A DNA stretch of 64,000 bases, from the NCBI GenBank assembly GCA_016711925.1, contig JADJSA010000017.1:400075-464074 (forward strand). Reading direction: 5' to 3'. Below are positions 8,483-17,674 of this stretch, piece after piece. Within the stretch, counting starts at the first letter, position 1, and every line of letters starts with the position of its first letter. The notes below the pieces were generated by a model. The model saw nothing but the letters and a program-made list of their open reading frames with translations, was not told where the DNA came from and did no database searches. A program made the position numbers and the translations under genes. The stretch comes from Candidatus Methylophosphatis haderslevensis (GTDB taxonomy: Bacteria > Pseudomonadota > Gammaproteobacteria > Burkholderiales > Rhodocyclaceae).

Positions 8483-9418
8483 ATGACCACACTGATCTGC
8501 GGCTCCATCGCCTACGACACGATCATGGTTTTCCATGACCGCTTCAAGCATCACATCCTGCCTGAGCAGATCCACATCCTGAATGTCGCCTTCCTGGTGC
8601 CCGACATGCGGCGCGAGTTCGGCGGAACGGCCGGCAACATCGCCTACAACCTCAAGCTGCTCGGCGGCGAACCGACGATCATGGCGACCGTCGGCGAAGA
8701 CAGCGGCCCCTACCTCGAGCGCCTGCGCCGGCTCGGCATATCGGATGCGCACGTGCGGACGGTTCCGGGCACTTTCACGGCGCAAGCGTTCATCACCACC
8801 GATCTCGATGACAACCAGATCACCGCCTTCCATCCGGGCGCGATGAACCACTCGCACATGAACCATGTCGCCGACGTACCGAACGTCCGGCTCGGCATCG
8901 TCGCCCCGGACGGCCGCGACGGCATGTTCCAGCACGCCGCGGAACTCCGCGCTGCCGGCATTCCCTTCATCTTCGACCCCGGCCAGGGCATGCCGATGTT
9001 CGAGCGCGAGGATTTGCTGCATTTCATGAACCTTGCCGACTACTGCACCGTCAATGACTACGAGGCGAAGCTGATGTCGCAAAAGACCGGCTGCTCGATC
9101 GAAGAGTTGGCGCGCATGGTGCGCGCGCTGGTCGTGACCCTCGGTGGAAAGGGTTCGAACATTCACGTCGACGGCCGGGTAATCGACATTCCGTGCGTCA
9201 AGCCTGACGCCGAGGTTGACCCGACCGGCTGCGGCGACGCCTTCCGCGCCGGGCTGATTCACGGCATCAGCAACGGCCTCGACTGGCAGCAGACCGGACA
9301 GCTCGCCTCGCTGATGGGATCGATCAAGATCGCCCAGCGCGGCGGGCAGAACCACCAACCTTCGCGCGACGAAATCGGCACGCGCTATCGAGAGGCGTTC
9401 GGCAGCAGCCTTTGGTGA
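8483..9418 (+). CDS. PfkB-family carbohydrate or nucleoside kinase
   Basis: A 311-residue ribokinase-fold kinase. The substrate-side Gly motif FGGTAGNIAYNL is at 46-57, and the PfkB signature 2 DPTGCGDAFRAG, with the catalytic Asp (D252) and anion hole, is at 246-257. Its closest subgroup by appearance is the adenosine-kinase-like bacterial proteins that start (M)xxLICGSIAYDTIM. The substrate cannot be read from the sequence; adenosine or a sugar are both possible. It stands alone between dgkA and a 330-bp gap, with ATG 8483 as the only sensible start. Confidence 0.88.
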   Translation: MTTLICGSIAYDTIMVFHDRFKHHILPEQIHILNVAFLVPDMRREFGGTAGNIAYNLKLLGGEPTIMATVGEDSGPYLERLRRLGISDAHVRTVPGTFTAQAFITTDLDDNQITAFHPGAMNHSHMNHVADVPNVRLGIVAPDGRDGMFQHAAELRAAGIPFIFDPGQGMPMFEREDLLHFMNLADYCTVNDYEAKLMSQKTGCSIEELARMVRALVVTLGGKGSNIHVDGRVIDIPCVKPDAEVDPTGCGDAFRAGLIHGISNGLDWQQTGQLASLMGSIKIAQRGGQNHQPSRDEIGTRYREAFGSSLW

Positions 9419-9750
9419 TTGTTCGGGCAACCACTGGGCGTCAGGCCTGCCAGGTGGCCGGCTGATCCATCGATTGAACCACTGGGCTCGGCAGCCGGTC
9501 TATCGTGAGGCCTGACTGTTTTCTGCGCCTTCGGGTGGTTGCCTATGCCGGTTGTCGCTAATTTCGTTTCGAGCACATCCCATCGCCGGGAAACGCCATT
9601 CTTGCGCCGTCCGTGGCCACCGCGGCCGAGACGATCGCCCAAACCCCAGCCGCAGCCGACGCAGCCCTGATCCGGCCGGCGCAATCGCTGTTCCCGCGGT
9701 CGACCAGCGCAGGCCTCGATCGACGGGATACCGCCCGAGCGACCTGACGA
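9419..9750. other. gap with imperfect inverted repeats, no gene seen
   Basis: 332 bp between two convergent genes (the PfkB kinase and apaH). I see no credible coding region on either strand. It contains GTCAGGCCT (about 9439-9447) facing AGGCCTGAC (about 9510-9518), and outside these GGGCAACCAC facing GTGGTTGCC near 9536, so the first 120 bp could fold back on itself. A repeated AACCACTGGGC also occurs (about 9428 and 9477). No T-tract follows, so it is not a standard terminator. Confidence 0.4.
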
Positions 9751-10575
9751 TCACCAACCACTTGGCGCGAGACTGCGGGCGCAACGATACTGGAAAACCT
9801 TCCGGTCTTCGAGCCGCACCCCAGTCAGGCACCCGCCCCACAGACAGCCCGAATCCAGCGCGAGCAGCTTTGCTTCTTGCCGGAATCCGAGCGCCGACCA
9901 ATGCCCGCAGACGACGGTGTGGGTTGCACTGGCGCGCCGTGGCACCGCAAACCATGGCAGGTAGCCGGGCGGTGCCGAGTCGAGCGGGCCTTTCGAGCGG
10001 AACTCCATGCGTCCGTCGGGCGTGCAGAATCGCATGCGCGTCATCGCATTGACGATCAGCCGCAGCCGATCCCAACCGCGTAGATGCTCGCTCCATTGCG
10101 CCGGCTCCGACCCCCACATGTTGGCCAGGAAATCGGAATGGTCCGGACCGCGCAGCGCCAGTTCGACTTCGCCGCCGAGTTCGCCGGCCTGCGCAATCGA
10201 CCACTGCGGCAGCACGCCGGCATGGACCATCGCGTATTCACCTTCGACATGGAACATCGACTGCATTCGCAACCAGGCCAGCAACTGGTCGCGGTCGGGC
10301 GCGGCAAGCACGGCATCGAGCGTATCTTCCCGGTTGAGCCGGCTGCAGCCTTCGGCCAGCATGATCAGGTGCAGATCGTGATTGCCAAGGGTCGTCACGG
10401 CGGCGCTGCCCAGACCGCGCACGAAACGCAAGACCTCCAGCGACGCATCCCCTCGATTGACGAGGTCGCCGACCAGCCAGAGCCGGTCGCGCGAGGCAGA
10501 GAAACCGATCTCGCCCAGCAGCCCCTGCAGGGCTGCGTAACAACCCTGGATGTCGCCGATTGCGTAGGTCGCCAT
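9751..10575 (-). CDS. apaH: bis(5'-nucleosyl)-tetraphosphatase ApaH
   Basis: A 274-residue symmetrical Ap4A hydrolase of the PPP metallophosphatase family. It cleaves diadenosine tetraphosphate and removes Np4A caps from RNA 5' ends. The three metal-site motifs are present: GDIQG (7-11), GDLVNRG (36-42) and GNHD (64-67), followed by the catalytic region with VHAGVLP and VCGHWS. The length matches E. coli. It begins 1 base after the WbpM-like gene's stop, so it is probably the last gene of the polysaccharide operon's transcript, although ApaH has no known role in polysaccharide synthesis. Confidence 0.96.
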   Translation of the reverse strand: MATYAIGDIQGCYAALQGLLGEIGFSASRDRLWLVGDLVNRGDASLEVLRFVRGLGSAAVTTLGNHDLHLIMLAEGCSRLNREDTLDAVLAAPDRDQLLAWLRMQSMFHVEGEYAMVHAGVLPQWSIAQAGELGGEVELALRGPDHSDFLANMWGSEPAQWSEHLRGWDRLRLIVNAMTRMRFCTPDGRMEFRSKGPLDSAPPGYLPWFAVPRRASATHTVVCGHWSALGFRQEAKLLALDSGCLWGGCLTGVRLEDRKVFQYRCARSLAPSGW

Positions 10576-10576
10576 G

Positions 10577-12457
10577 TCAGCCCGTTGCCGCTGCGCTGGG
10601 CTCGATCGGGACCGATCGCAGTTCGGCCCGCTGGCTCGGCTGATACTCGGGTATCAGGCGCCGCAGATCGCGCCGCACCTCGGCATCCGGCACCACCCGC
10701 GGCTGCCTGAGCCAGATCAGGATTTCGTCGAGCCAGCCCTGCTCGACTTCACGCGCCTTGGCGACGCGCAGTTTCGGGTGCGGCGTCGGCATGGTCTGCT
10801 CATCGTCGGCGAGCAGTTCCTCGAACAGCTTCTCTCCGGGCCGCAACCCGGAATACTCGATGCGGATTTCTTTCTCCGAAAGGCCGGAGAGGCGGATCAT
10901 GTCGCGCGCCAGATCGGCAATCTTCACCGATTCGCCCATGTCCATGACGAAGATCTCGCCGCCCCTGCCCATGCTGGCTGCCTGCAACACCAGCCGCGAT
11001 GCCTCGGGAATCGACATGAAATAGCGCGTGATCTCCGGATGTGTCACCGTCACCGGGCCGCCGCGTGCGATCTGCTCCTGAAACTTGGGAATCACGCTAC
11101 CCGCGCTTCCCAGCACGTTACCGAACCGCACCATCTCGAATCGCGTCGCGCCGGCGCTCTGCTGGAGCGACTGGCAGACCATCTCGGCCAGCCGCTTGGT
11201 CGCGCCCATCACGTTGGTCGGGTTCACCGCCTTGTCGGTCGAAACCAGAACGAATTCTTCCGCGCCGTAATTTACGGCGGCACGGGCAATGGTGGCGGTT
11301 CCAAGCACATTGTTGCGTACCGCCTCCCAGGCGTTGATCTCCTCCATCAGCGGAACGTGCTTGTAGGCCGCGGCATGAAAGACTACCGTCGGCACATACT
11401 GCCGCATCACCTGATCGACACGCACCGGATCCTTGACGTCGCCGGCGATGCCGACCGTCGGCAGTTCCGGAAAGGTTGCCTCGAACTCTTCGAGCAGGCG
11501 ATAGAGAAAGAACTCGTTAAGTTCGAAGAAAACCAGTTGCGCCGGCCCGAACTGCGCGATCTGCCGGCACAACTCCGAACCGATCGAACCGCCCGCCCCG
11601 GTGACCATGATCACCTTGCCCGCCAGGGTCGTCCTCAGCAGCGGGGCATCGATCCACACCGGATCGCGGCCCAGCAGATCCTCGACCTCGACGTTTCTCA
11701 CCTTCGAGACGGTGACCTTGCCGCTCATCAGGTCGTCGAAGGCCGGCACGGTCAGCGGCCGGACACCGGCGCGCGCGCAAACGGTCGCCGCGAGCTTGCG
11801 CGCGCCATGGCTTGCGCTCGGCATCGCGATAATCGCATGTTGCACTCGCAACTCGCGCGCCCACCGCTCGAGTTCCGACAGCGGTCCGAGAATTCGCTGG
11901 CCGGCGAGCGTGCGCCGGAGTTTGCGCGGATTGTCGTCGAGCAGCCCGACCACGCGCCATTCGCTCGATCGCGAGAGTTCGCGCAACAGTGAGGACGCCG
12001 CCTCGCCTGCCCCGAGAACGATCACCGGCTTGCCCTGGATGCGCAACGGCCCGTACAAACGATGCTCCTTCCAGGCGCGGTAGAGCACGCGCGCGCCGCA
12101 CATCAGGAGCAGAACCAACACCGGCTGCAGCAACATGACCGAGCGCGGAACCGACGGCGATGGCCGGGCGATCAGCAACACCATCGCCAGCAGCAGTGCC
12201 GACACTGCGACCGCGCGGGCGATCCGCAACAGGTCATGGATGCTGGCGAAGCGCCAGATTCCCTCGTAAAGGCCGAATGCGCGGAACACGATAGCCTGCA
12301 GCGGTGCCGCCCACATCACCGTGCGCAGCATCGAGTCGAAGTATTCGGCGGGAATGGACAGATTGAACCGCAACAAGTACGCGCCCCACCACGCCGCCAG
12401 CAGCGCCGCAAGATCGAACAGCATCACCAGCAGAGAACGGACGCGAATGTTCAGCAT
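10577..12457 (-). CDS. WbpM-like UDP-sugar 4,6-dehydratase (membrane)
   Basis: 626 residues from ATG 12457, chosen because it overlaps the preceding stop (ATGCTGA) and begins MLNIRVRSLL; a longer reading upstream is a shadow. Four N-terminal membrane helices (about 7-125) precede a CoA-binding-like Rossmann domain (about 140-250) and the catalytic SDR domain with the NAD loop VTGAGGSIGSE (285-295). The active site reads S406, M417, K421 (STDKAVNPTNVMGATKR): the S-M-K triad described for WbpM, where Met replaces the usual Tyr. The family converts UDP-GlcNAc to the 4-keto-6-deoxy sugar, the first step to QuiNAc or FucNAc. Its neighbours WbpV- and WbpL-like fit that route. The substrate is inferred. 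Confidence 0.9.
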   Translation of the reverse strand: MLNIRVRSLLVMLFDLAALLAAWWGAYLLRFNLSIPAEYFDSMLRTVMWAAPLQAIVFRAFGLYEGIWRFASIHDLLRIARAVAVSALLLAMVLLIARPSPSVPRSVMLLQPVLVLLLMCGARVLYRAWKEHRLYGPLRIQGKPVIVLGAGEAASSLLRELSRSSEWRVVGLLDDNPRKLRRTLAGQRILGPLSELERWARELRVQHAIIAMPSASHGARKLAATVCARAGVRPLTVPAFDDLMSGKVTVSKVRNVEVEDLLGRDPVWIDAPLLRTTLAGKVIMVTGAGGSIGSELCRQIAQFGPAQLVFFELNEFFLYRLLEEFEATFPELPTVGIAGDVKDPVRVDQVMRQYVPTVVFHAAAYKHVPLMEEINAWEAVRNNVLGTATIARAAVNYGAEEFVLVSTDKAVNPTNVMGATKRLAEMVCQSLQQSAGATRFEMVRFGNVLGSAGSVIPKFQEQIARGGPVTVTHPEITRYFMSIPEASRLVLQAASMGRGGEIFVMDMGESVKIADLARDMIRLSGLSEKEIRIEYSGLRPGEKLFEELLADDEQTMPTPHPKLRVAKAREVEQGWLDEILIWLRQPRVVPDAEVRRDLRRLIPEYQPSQRAELRSVPIEPSAAATG

Positions 12458-13428
12458 GGCCTTGACTGATCGATGCGGCAGCGGCACCGGACGTTCACGG
12501 CAAAGACGAGCGCGGCGTAGGCCACGCTCCACAAACCGAGCAGCAGCCAGTCGGGTGATCCGGCGGTCAGGGCGGCGCAAGCGCTTGCGCCTGCCGCCGC
12601 CATCAGCGCGTACCAAAGCAAAGCGGTGGTGCGATGTCCGAGGCCGCTGCGCACCATCACCTGGTAGTGATGCTCACGATGCGCCTGCCAGAAGCGCTCG
12701 CCGCGCAGCACGCGCCGCAGCAGGGTAAGGCTGGCATCGACGATGAACGGGGAAAAGACCACGACCGGAAACCACAGTGGCCAGAGACCGCGGCGCAGCC
12801 CTTCGAGCCCGAGCGCGGCAACCAGAAATCCCAGTGGAATGGACCCGACATCACCCATGAAAATCCGCGCCGGATTAAAGTTGAACAGCAAAAACCCGGC
12901 CGCGCCGGCAGCGATACTTCCACAAACCGCACCCATCTGCGCATCCCCGCCGTCAAAACCGGCGTAGGCGCAGGCAGCGAAACCGAACAGCGCCATCCCG
13001 CCGGCAAGTCCATCGGCGCCGTCCATGAAATTGTACAGATTTGTCATCCAGACGACAGCGACAATCGCCGCCAGCGCGCCCGGCCACGCCATTTCCGGAA
13101 GCCCGCCGCCTGCCCACAATCCCAGCGCGGCGAGCAAGTGCGCGACAAAGCGCAGCGCGATTGGCAAGTCCAACTGGTCGTCCGCCGCCGAAACGGCCGC
13201 AAGCGCCAGTGCCAGCACCGTCGCCAGCCATGGACCGCCCGCTTGCACCACGCCGATCGCCACGGCCATCAGGATGCCGATACCACCCGCCCGCGGAACC
13301 GGGCGATGGTGAAGCGAGCGCTGGTTCGGCTCGTCGAGCGCGCCATGCAAGCGCAGACGCAGCATCAGCCAGATCGTCGCGCTCGATGCGGCCATCGCCA
13401 TTGCCAGCGTCGCCGCGCTAGCCAGCAT
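12451..13428 (-). CDS. undecaprenyl-phosphate sugar-1-P transferase, WbpL/WecA type
   Basis: A 325-residue polytopic membrane enzyme of the MraY/WecA family that starts repeat-unit assembly by moving a HexNAc-1-phosphate onto undecaprenyl phosphate at the cytoplasmic face. Visible motifs are DEPNQRSLHHRPVPRAGG (32-49), the Asp pair ADD (82-84), NLYNFMDGADGLAGG (130-144), MGDVGS (191-196) and the basic loop with HREHHYQ and GLGH near 245-265. About ten membrane helices are evident. It overlaps both neighbours by a few bases. WbpL is the likely functional match because of the flanking WbpV- and WbpM-like genes; WecA (GlcNAc-1-P) is the alternative. Confidence 0.9.
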   Translation of the reverse strand: MLASAATLAMAMAASSATIWLMLRLRLHGALDEPNQRSLHHRPVPRAGGIGILMAVAIGVVQAGGPWLATVLALALAAVSAADDQLDLPIALRFVAHLLAALGLWAGGGLPEMAWPGALAAIVAVVWMTNLYNFMDGADGLAGGMALFGFAACAYAGFDGGDAQMGAVCGSIAAGAAGFLLFNFNPARIFMGDVGSIPLGFLVAALGLEGLRRGLWPLWFPVVVFSPFIVDASLTLLRRVLRGERFWQAHREHHYQVMVRSGLGHRTTALLWYALMAAAGASACAALTAGSPDWLLLGLWSVAYAALVFAVNVRCRCRIDQSRPC

Positions 13429-14326
13429 CGGTCGTCACCCACGCCAGCGAAGGCTGGAACGCGCGTGGCGCATAACCGAAGTCTCGCACTGCATCCGAGT
13501 GGTCGAAGGCCAGATCCTCGTTCATGCGGCGCGCCATCTGGGAATTGAAGTCGCGATAGCGCGGGATCCGCGAAATGGACCACATCGCGAGGCGAAAGAA
13601 CACCAGCGGCACGCGCACGAAACGGGGTTCCATATTCTGCGCGGCAAAGATCCGCCGAACCATATCCAGGTAGGTCAGCGTCTCGCCCCCGCTCAGGTTG
13701 TAGGCGATGCCGTAGGTTGCCGGGTTGTCCAAAGCGAGCCGGCAAGCCTCGGCCAAGTCGGCAGCGTGAACGGGCTGACGCAATCCGCGCGAGGCACCCA
13801 GCAACGGAAAGCAGCGGTAACGGCGGATCATCTTCGCAATCAGCGTGACGTTCCGATCCATGCCAACGCCATAAATCAGGGTGGGGCGAAAGATCGTCCA
13901 TGCGATCCCGCTCTCGCTGCAGAGCCGGGCGATCGCCGCTTCCGCCTCGGCCGCGGATGCCACGAAGGCCTGCTCGCGGATGTTGTCGGAGTGCGACTTC
14001 GAGTATCGGCCCGTCGAACCGAAAGCGATCAGACGTTTGCCGCCGCGGGCGGCGAACGCCGGCACCAGCCGCGGCAAGGTCATCAGCGGCGCGAGATGGA
14101 TCAGCGCCTCGGCGCCCACGCCGGTATCGCCGTCCGGACAAAGACGGATATCGCACTCGACCCAGCGAGCGAACCTTGCTGCTCCGTGCGCCAGTCGCGA
14201 ACCATCGTGAATCGCGCCGACATTGCGGGTCAGCGCGACCACATCCAGATGCTGGCGGCCCAGCGAGGGCAGAAGAAACACGCCGATCTGGCTTGCGGCG
14301 CCGGTGACCAAGACTGTTTGCTTCAC
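13418..14326 (-). CDS. NAD-dependent epimerase/dehydratase, WbpV-like
   Basis: A 302-residue extended SDR enzyme with the nucleotide loop TGAASQIG near residues 8-15. The Tyr region reads IAFGSTGRYSKSHSDN rather than the classic Y-x-x-x-K of GalE, as in the WbpV/WbjF-type reductases of O-antigen clusters; K is three residues away in the TYxKS-like context only by approximation. The GTG start at 14326 has GGAA 7 nt upstream. In P. aeruginosa, WbpV reduces the 4-keto sugar made by WbpM to UDP-QuiNAc; the gene order here (this gene, the WbpL-like transferase, the WbpM-like dehydratase) is the same. The product sugar is inferred. Confidence 0.82.
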   Translation of the reverse strand: MKQTVLVTGAASQIGVFLLPSLGRQHLDVVALTRNVGAIHDGSRLAHGAARFARWVECDIRLCPDGDTGVGAEALIHLAPLMTLPRLVPAFAARGGKRLIAFGSTGRYSKSHSDNIREQAFVASAAEAEAAIARLCSESGIAWTIFRPTLIYGVGMDRNVTLIAKMIRRYRCFPLLGASRGLRQPVHAADLAEACRLALDNPATYGIAYNLSGGETLTYLDMVRRIFAAQNMEPRFVRVPLVFFRLAMWSISRIPRYRDFNSQMARRMNEDLAFDHSDAVRDFGYAPRAFQPSLAWVTTDAG

Positions 14327-14527
14327 GCTATTTCCAGCATCCGGCGAGGCTCCGAAAGTCCGCTTTCAACTAGCCTGGATGATGACAATGGTCACCGGTG
14401 TGCGGCCGAACGGTGTTCCACCTGCTTCCAGTGGGACCCCCGGCGAGGAACGCCACGTTCGATGCGGGGCGACCAATGGCGTAAGCAGTTTATCAGGCTC
14501 CGGCCGCATCAACGGGAGACGCAACCG

Positions 14528-15679
14528 CTAAGTCGCTGCGGAATTGTTCCGCGGCCCGGCGAATTCCGAATAGATGGCCAGAAACTGCGCAACGACCGAT
14601 GCCTCGCCGAACTCCCGCTCGGCCATGGCGCGCGAAGCTGCGGCAAACTGTCGGCGCCGCGCCGGATCAGCCAGCAGTTCTCCGATGGCGTGCGCCAGTG
14701 CGGGCGCGTCCTGTGCGGGAACCAGCAGGCCGTTCTCTCCCTGCCGCACCACTTCCCGGCACCCGGGCACATCGGTCGTCACGACGGCAAGCCCGCAGGC
14801 GGCGGCCTCCAGGAGCGACTTGGGCATGCCTTCCCGATAGGACGGCAGACATGCAATCGTCGCCAGCGCATAGATGGCCGGCATGTCGTCGCGATGTCCC
14901 CACCACTCAACGATCCCATCCTGTTGCCAGCGGGCCAGGGTAGACGCATCGATCGACTGCGGGTTCTCGTCGTCGCGCCCGCCGACCAGAACGAACCGCG
15001 CCGCGCAACCGCGCTTGCGCAGGCGCCCTGCCGCCGCGACAAACTCGCCAACACCCTTGTCCCACAGCATGCGCGCCGCCAGCATGACCACTGGCGGTCC
15101 TGTAGGCGGCACGGCCGCGGGTCGAAAGCGATCAAGGTCTACCCCCGAACCGCGGACGATTCGAATCCGCGCCCGATCGACTATGCGCTCTCCGCATAGC
15201 AGTGCGGCATCGTCCGCATTCTGCAAGACCAGAAGGCCGCGCGACAACGCGGCCTTCAACAGCAGTCGGACCAGCACGCGCAAGATCCGGCCGCGCCAGG
15301 AGCACGATGTGAAGGAAAAGCCCAGCCCGCCCAGCGCATTCACGACATGTGCGACGCCGACGATCCTGGCGGCAATCGAACCGAATATCACCGGCTTGAT
15401 CGCAACCTGGTGCACCAGGGTCGGGCGCTCCCGGCGATATACGGCGATCAGGCGGGCAAGCATTCCGACATCGCGCAGCGGATTCATGCCCCCGCGGCTG
15501 ATCGCGAACGGAACCACGCGAATTCCGTCCGCTTCGATCCGCGCCTGCAAGCCGCCGACGCGGGTCACCAGCACCACGTCGTAGCCGGCCTCATGCGCTG
15601 CAAGCGCCAACGGCCTGCGATGCGACCAGTAGTACCAGTCCTCCGAGATGAAGAACAAAAGCTTGGGTTTATCGCTCAT
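14528..15679 (-). CDS. family 4 glycosyltransferase
   Basis: A 383-residue GT-B glycosyltransferase. The N-terminal acceptor domain opens KPKLLFFISEDWYYWSHRR; the C-terminal GT1 domain has the nucleotide-sugar E-x7-E element in PSYREGMPKSLLEAAACG. It would add one sugar of the repeat unit at the cytoplasmic face of the membrane. Donor and acceptor cannot be told from the sequence. The start ATG 15679 overlaps the 3' end of asnB by 11 bases, so the two are co-translated. A 200-bp non-coding space separates it from the WbpV-like gene; nothing is recognised there. Confidence 0.9.
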   Translation of the reverse strand: MSDKPKLLFFISEDWYYWSHRRPLALAAHEAGYDVVLVTRVGGLQARIEADGIRVVPFAISRGGMNPLRDVGMLARLIAVYRRERPTLVHQVAIKPVIFGSIAARIVGVAHVVNALGGLGFSFTSCSWRGRILRVLVRLLLKAALSRGLLVLQNADDAALLCGERIVDRARIRIVRGSGVDLDRFRPAAVPPTGPPVVMLAARMLWDKGVGEFVAAAGRLRKRGCAARFVLVGGRDDENPQSIDASTLARWQQDGIVEWWGHRDDMPAIYALATIACLPSYREGMPKSLLEAAACGLAVVTTDVPGCREVVRQGENGLLVPAQDAPALAHAIGELLADPARRRQFAAASRAMAEREFGEASVVAQFLAIYSEFAGPRNNSAAT

Positions 15680-17657
15680 GCCAGTGGGCGTACCACGCCT
15701 GAAACATCAGCACGTTCCACAACGCGTACTGCCAGTTGCGCCGGCCGCTCAGGTGCTCGGTCCATTTTTCGCGAACCATCGACGGGTCGAGAAACCCCTG
15801 CTGACGCAACCGCGACTCGTCGAGCAGTTCCTCTGCCCAGGCTCGCAACGGTCCGCGCAACCAGGCATCGAGCGGAATGCCGAATCCCATTTTCGGACGG
15901 TCGACGAGTTCGCGCGGCACATGTCGATACAGCACTTCGCGCAGCAGAAGCTTGCCGATTCCTCCCCGCACTTTCATCGATATTGGCAAGTGCCAGGCAA
16001 ACTCGATGACGCGATGATCGAGCAGCGGAACGCGTGTCTCGAGACTGACGGCCATCGCCGCCCGATCAACCTTGACGAGAATGTCGTCCGGCAGGTAGGT
16101 GAGCAGGTCGAGTATCATCATGGCATGGGTTGGATCGCCGAGTTCGCGCCATGGGTGGTCATCGCACAGCACGCCGTCGGGCTCCCGCGAGCCGGGAACC
16201 AGGCGGTCGGTTTCATGCCAGAGCGAAACCAGCCTGCGATAGACGTCGCGCATCGACGCCGCATCGAGCATGTCGGCAAGCTTGTGCAACTTGTCACCCG
16301 GATTCGCGTAGCGGTAACGCGCCGGCAGCAGAAAGCCTGCTGCGCCTGCAAGACTGTTCCAGCGCTCGGGTGACACGGCTTTCAGCAGCGATGCCAGTGC
16401 CGCCCTGACACCCGACGGCCAGTTGTCGACGCGATCCCAGATGTCTCGCGCCAAGAAGTAGCGGTTGTAGCCACCGAACAGTTCGTCGCCCCCGTCGCCG
16501 GAAAGGCTGACGGTGACATGCTGGCGGGCCATTTGTGCCACCAGGAAAGTGGGGATCTGGGAAGAGTCGCCAAAGGGTTCGTCGAACATCCGCGGAAGAA
16601 GGTCCACCACGGAAAGCGACTGCATTGCGTTGACGTAGAGTTCGGTATGGTCGGTGCCGAGGTGACGCGCCACCGCCCTGGCATGATTCGCCTCGTCGTA
16701 GCCACCTTCGTCGAATCCGATGGTAAAAGTGCGTACCGGCGTCGCGCTCCGCGACTGCATCAGAGCCACGATAGCCGACGAATCGATGCCGCCCGAGAGA
16801 AAGGCGCCTAGCGGTACGTCGGCCACCATCTGCAACCCGATGGCTTCGCCAAGAACGCTCTCGAGTGCGTCTGCAGCACGGCGCATGTCGGCTGCGGTCG
16901 ACGTCGGATAGAGGCGGGCAGACTCGGCCTCACCGGCTGCGGCGGCATCCCACGCCGACCAATAAGTTTCCTGGACTGGCGCAGACTCCCCCAGACGAAA
17001 GCTCAGCACAGTCCCCGGCAATACCTTGCACGTCTCGCGGTAGATCGTGTGCGGCGCCGGCACATAGGCATGTCGCATATAGAGTGCAAGCGCATTGCGG
17101 TCTATCTGTGGGCGCCATTGCGGATCGGCGTGCAGCGCCTTCAGTTCCGAGGCAAAGCGCAGATGTCCGCCGATCTGGCTGTAATACAGCGGCTTCTCCC
17201 CCACACGATCCCGCGCAAGCTGAAGTGTTCGAGCCTTGCGATCCCACAAGGCGAGCGCAAACATGCCGACTGCGCGCTGCAGCGCACCTACCAGTCCCCA
17301 GCGAGCAACGGCGGCAAGCAGCACTTCGGTATCCGAATGACCGCGCCAGCGATCAGGACCAGCGGCGAGCGACCATCCAGGCGCGGCTTCCAGCCCGGCC
17401 CGCAGCGCCGCATGGTTGTAGATTTCGCCATTGAACGCGATGACATAGCGGCCGCAGGCCGACACCATCGGTTGATGCCCAGCCGGGGACAGGTCCACAA
17501 TCGACAGGCGGCGGTGCGCGAGGTATATCCCTGCTTCGCGATCCGACCAGTCCCCCGAGTCGTCAGGGCCGCGGGTGATAATTGCATCCGCCATCCGGCG
17601 CACCACGTTATCGCCGTCGGGCACTTGCGCGCCGAAGATCCCGGCCAGTCCGCACAT
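15669..17657 (-). CDS. asnB: glutamine-dependent asparagine synthetase-type amidotransferase
   Basis: 662 residues from ATG 17657, so that the N-terminal nucleophile is C2 in MCGLAGIFG. The glutaminase domain (about 1-210) contains HRRLSIVDLS and FNGEIYN; the synthetase domain carries the ATP pyrophosphatase loop SGGIDSS at 288-294. In general metabolism it makes asparagine, but inside polysaccharide clusters homologues (WbpS in P. aeruginosa O6) amidate uronic acid residues. The position between glycosyltransferases, and the neighbouring glucuronate-type epimerase, make sugar amidation the better guess. It lies 17 bp after a methyltransferase and overlaps the next glycosyltransferase. Confidence 0.9.
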   Translation of the reverse strand: MCGLAGIFGAQVPDGDNVVRRMADAIITRGPDDSGDWSDREAGIYLAHRRLSIVDLSPAGHQPMVSACGRYVIAFNGEIYNHAALRAGLEAAPGWSLAAGPDRWRGHSDTEVLLAAVARWGLVGALQRAVGMFALALWDRKARTLQLARDRVGEKPLYYSQIGGHLRFASELKALHADPQWRPQIDRNALALYMRHAYVPAPHTIYRETCKVLPGTVLSFRLGESAPVQETYWSAWDAAAAGEAESARLYPTSTAADMRRAADALESVLGEAIGLQMVADVPLGAFLSGGIDSSAIVALMQSRSATPVRTFTIGFDEGGYDEANHARAVARHLGTDHTELYVNAMQSLSVVDLLPRMFDEPFGDSSQIPTFLVAQMARQHVTVSLSGDGGDELFGGYNRYFLARDIWDRVDNWPSGVRAALASLLKAVSPERWNSLAGAAGFLLPARYRYANPGDKLHKLADMLDAASMRDVYRRLVSLWHETDRLVPGSREPDGVLCDDHPWRELGDPTHAMMILDLLTYLPDDILVKVDRAAMAVSLETRVPLLDHRVIEFAWHLPISMKVRGGIGKLLLREVLYRHVPRELVDRPKMGFGIPLDAWLRGPLRAWAEELLDESRLRQQGFLDPSMVREKWTEHLSGRRNWQYALWNVLMFQAWYAHWHER

Positions 17658-17674
17658 GGCCGAATCAGCGCCGC

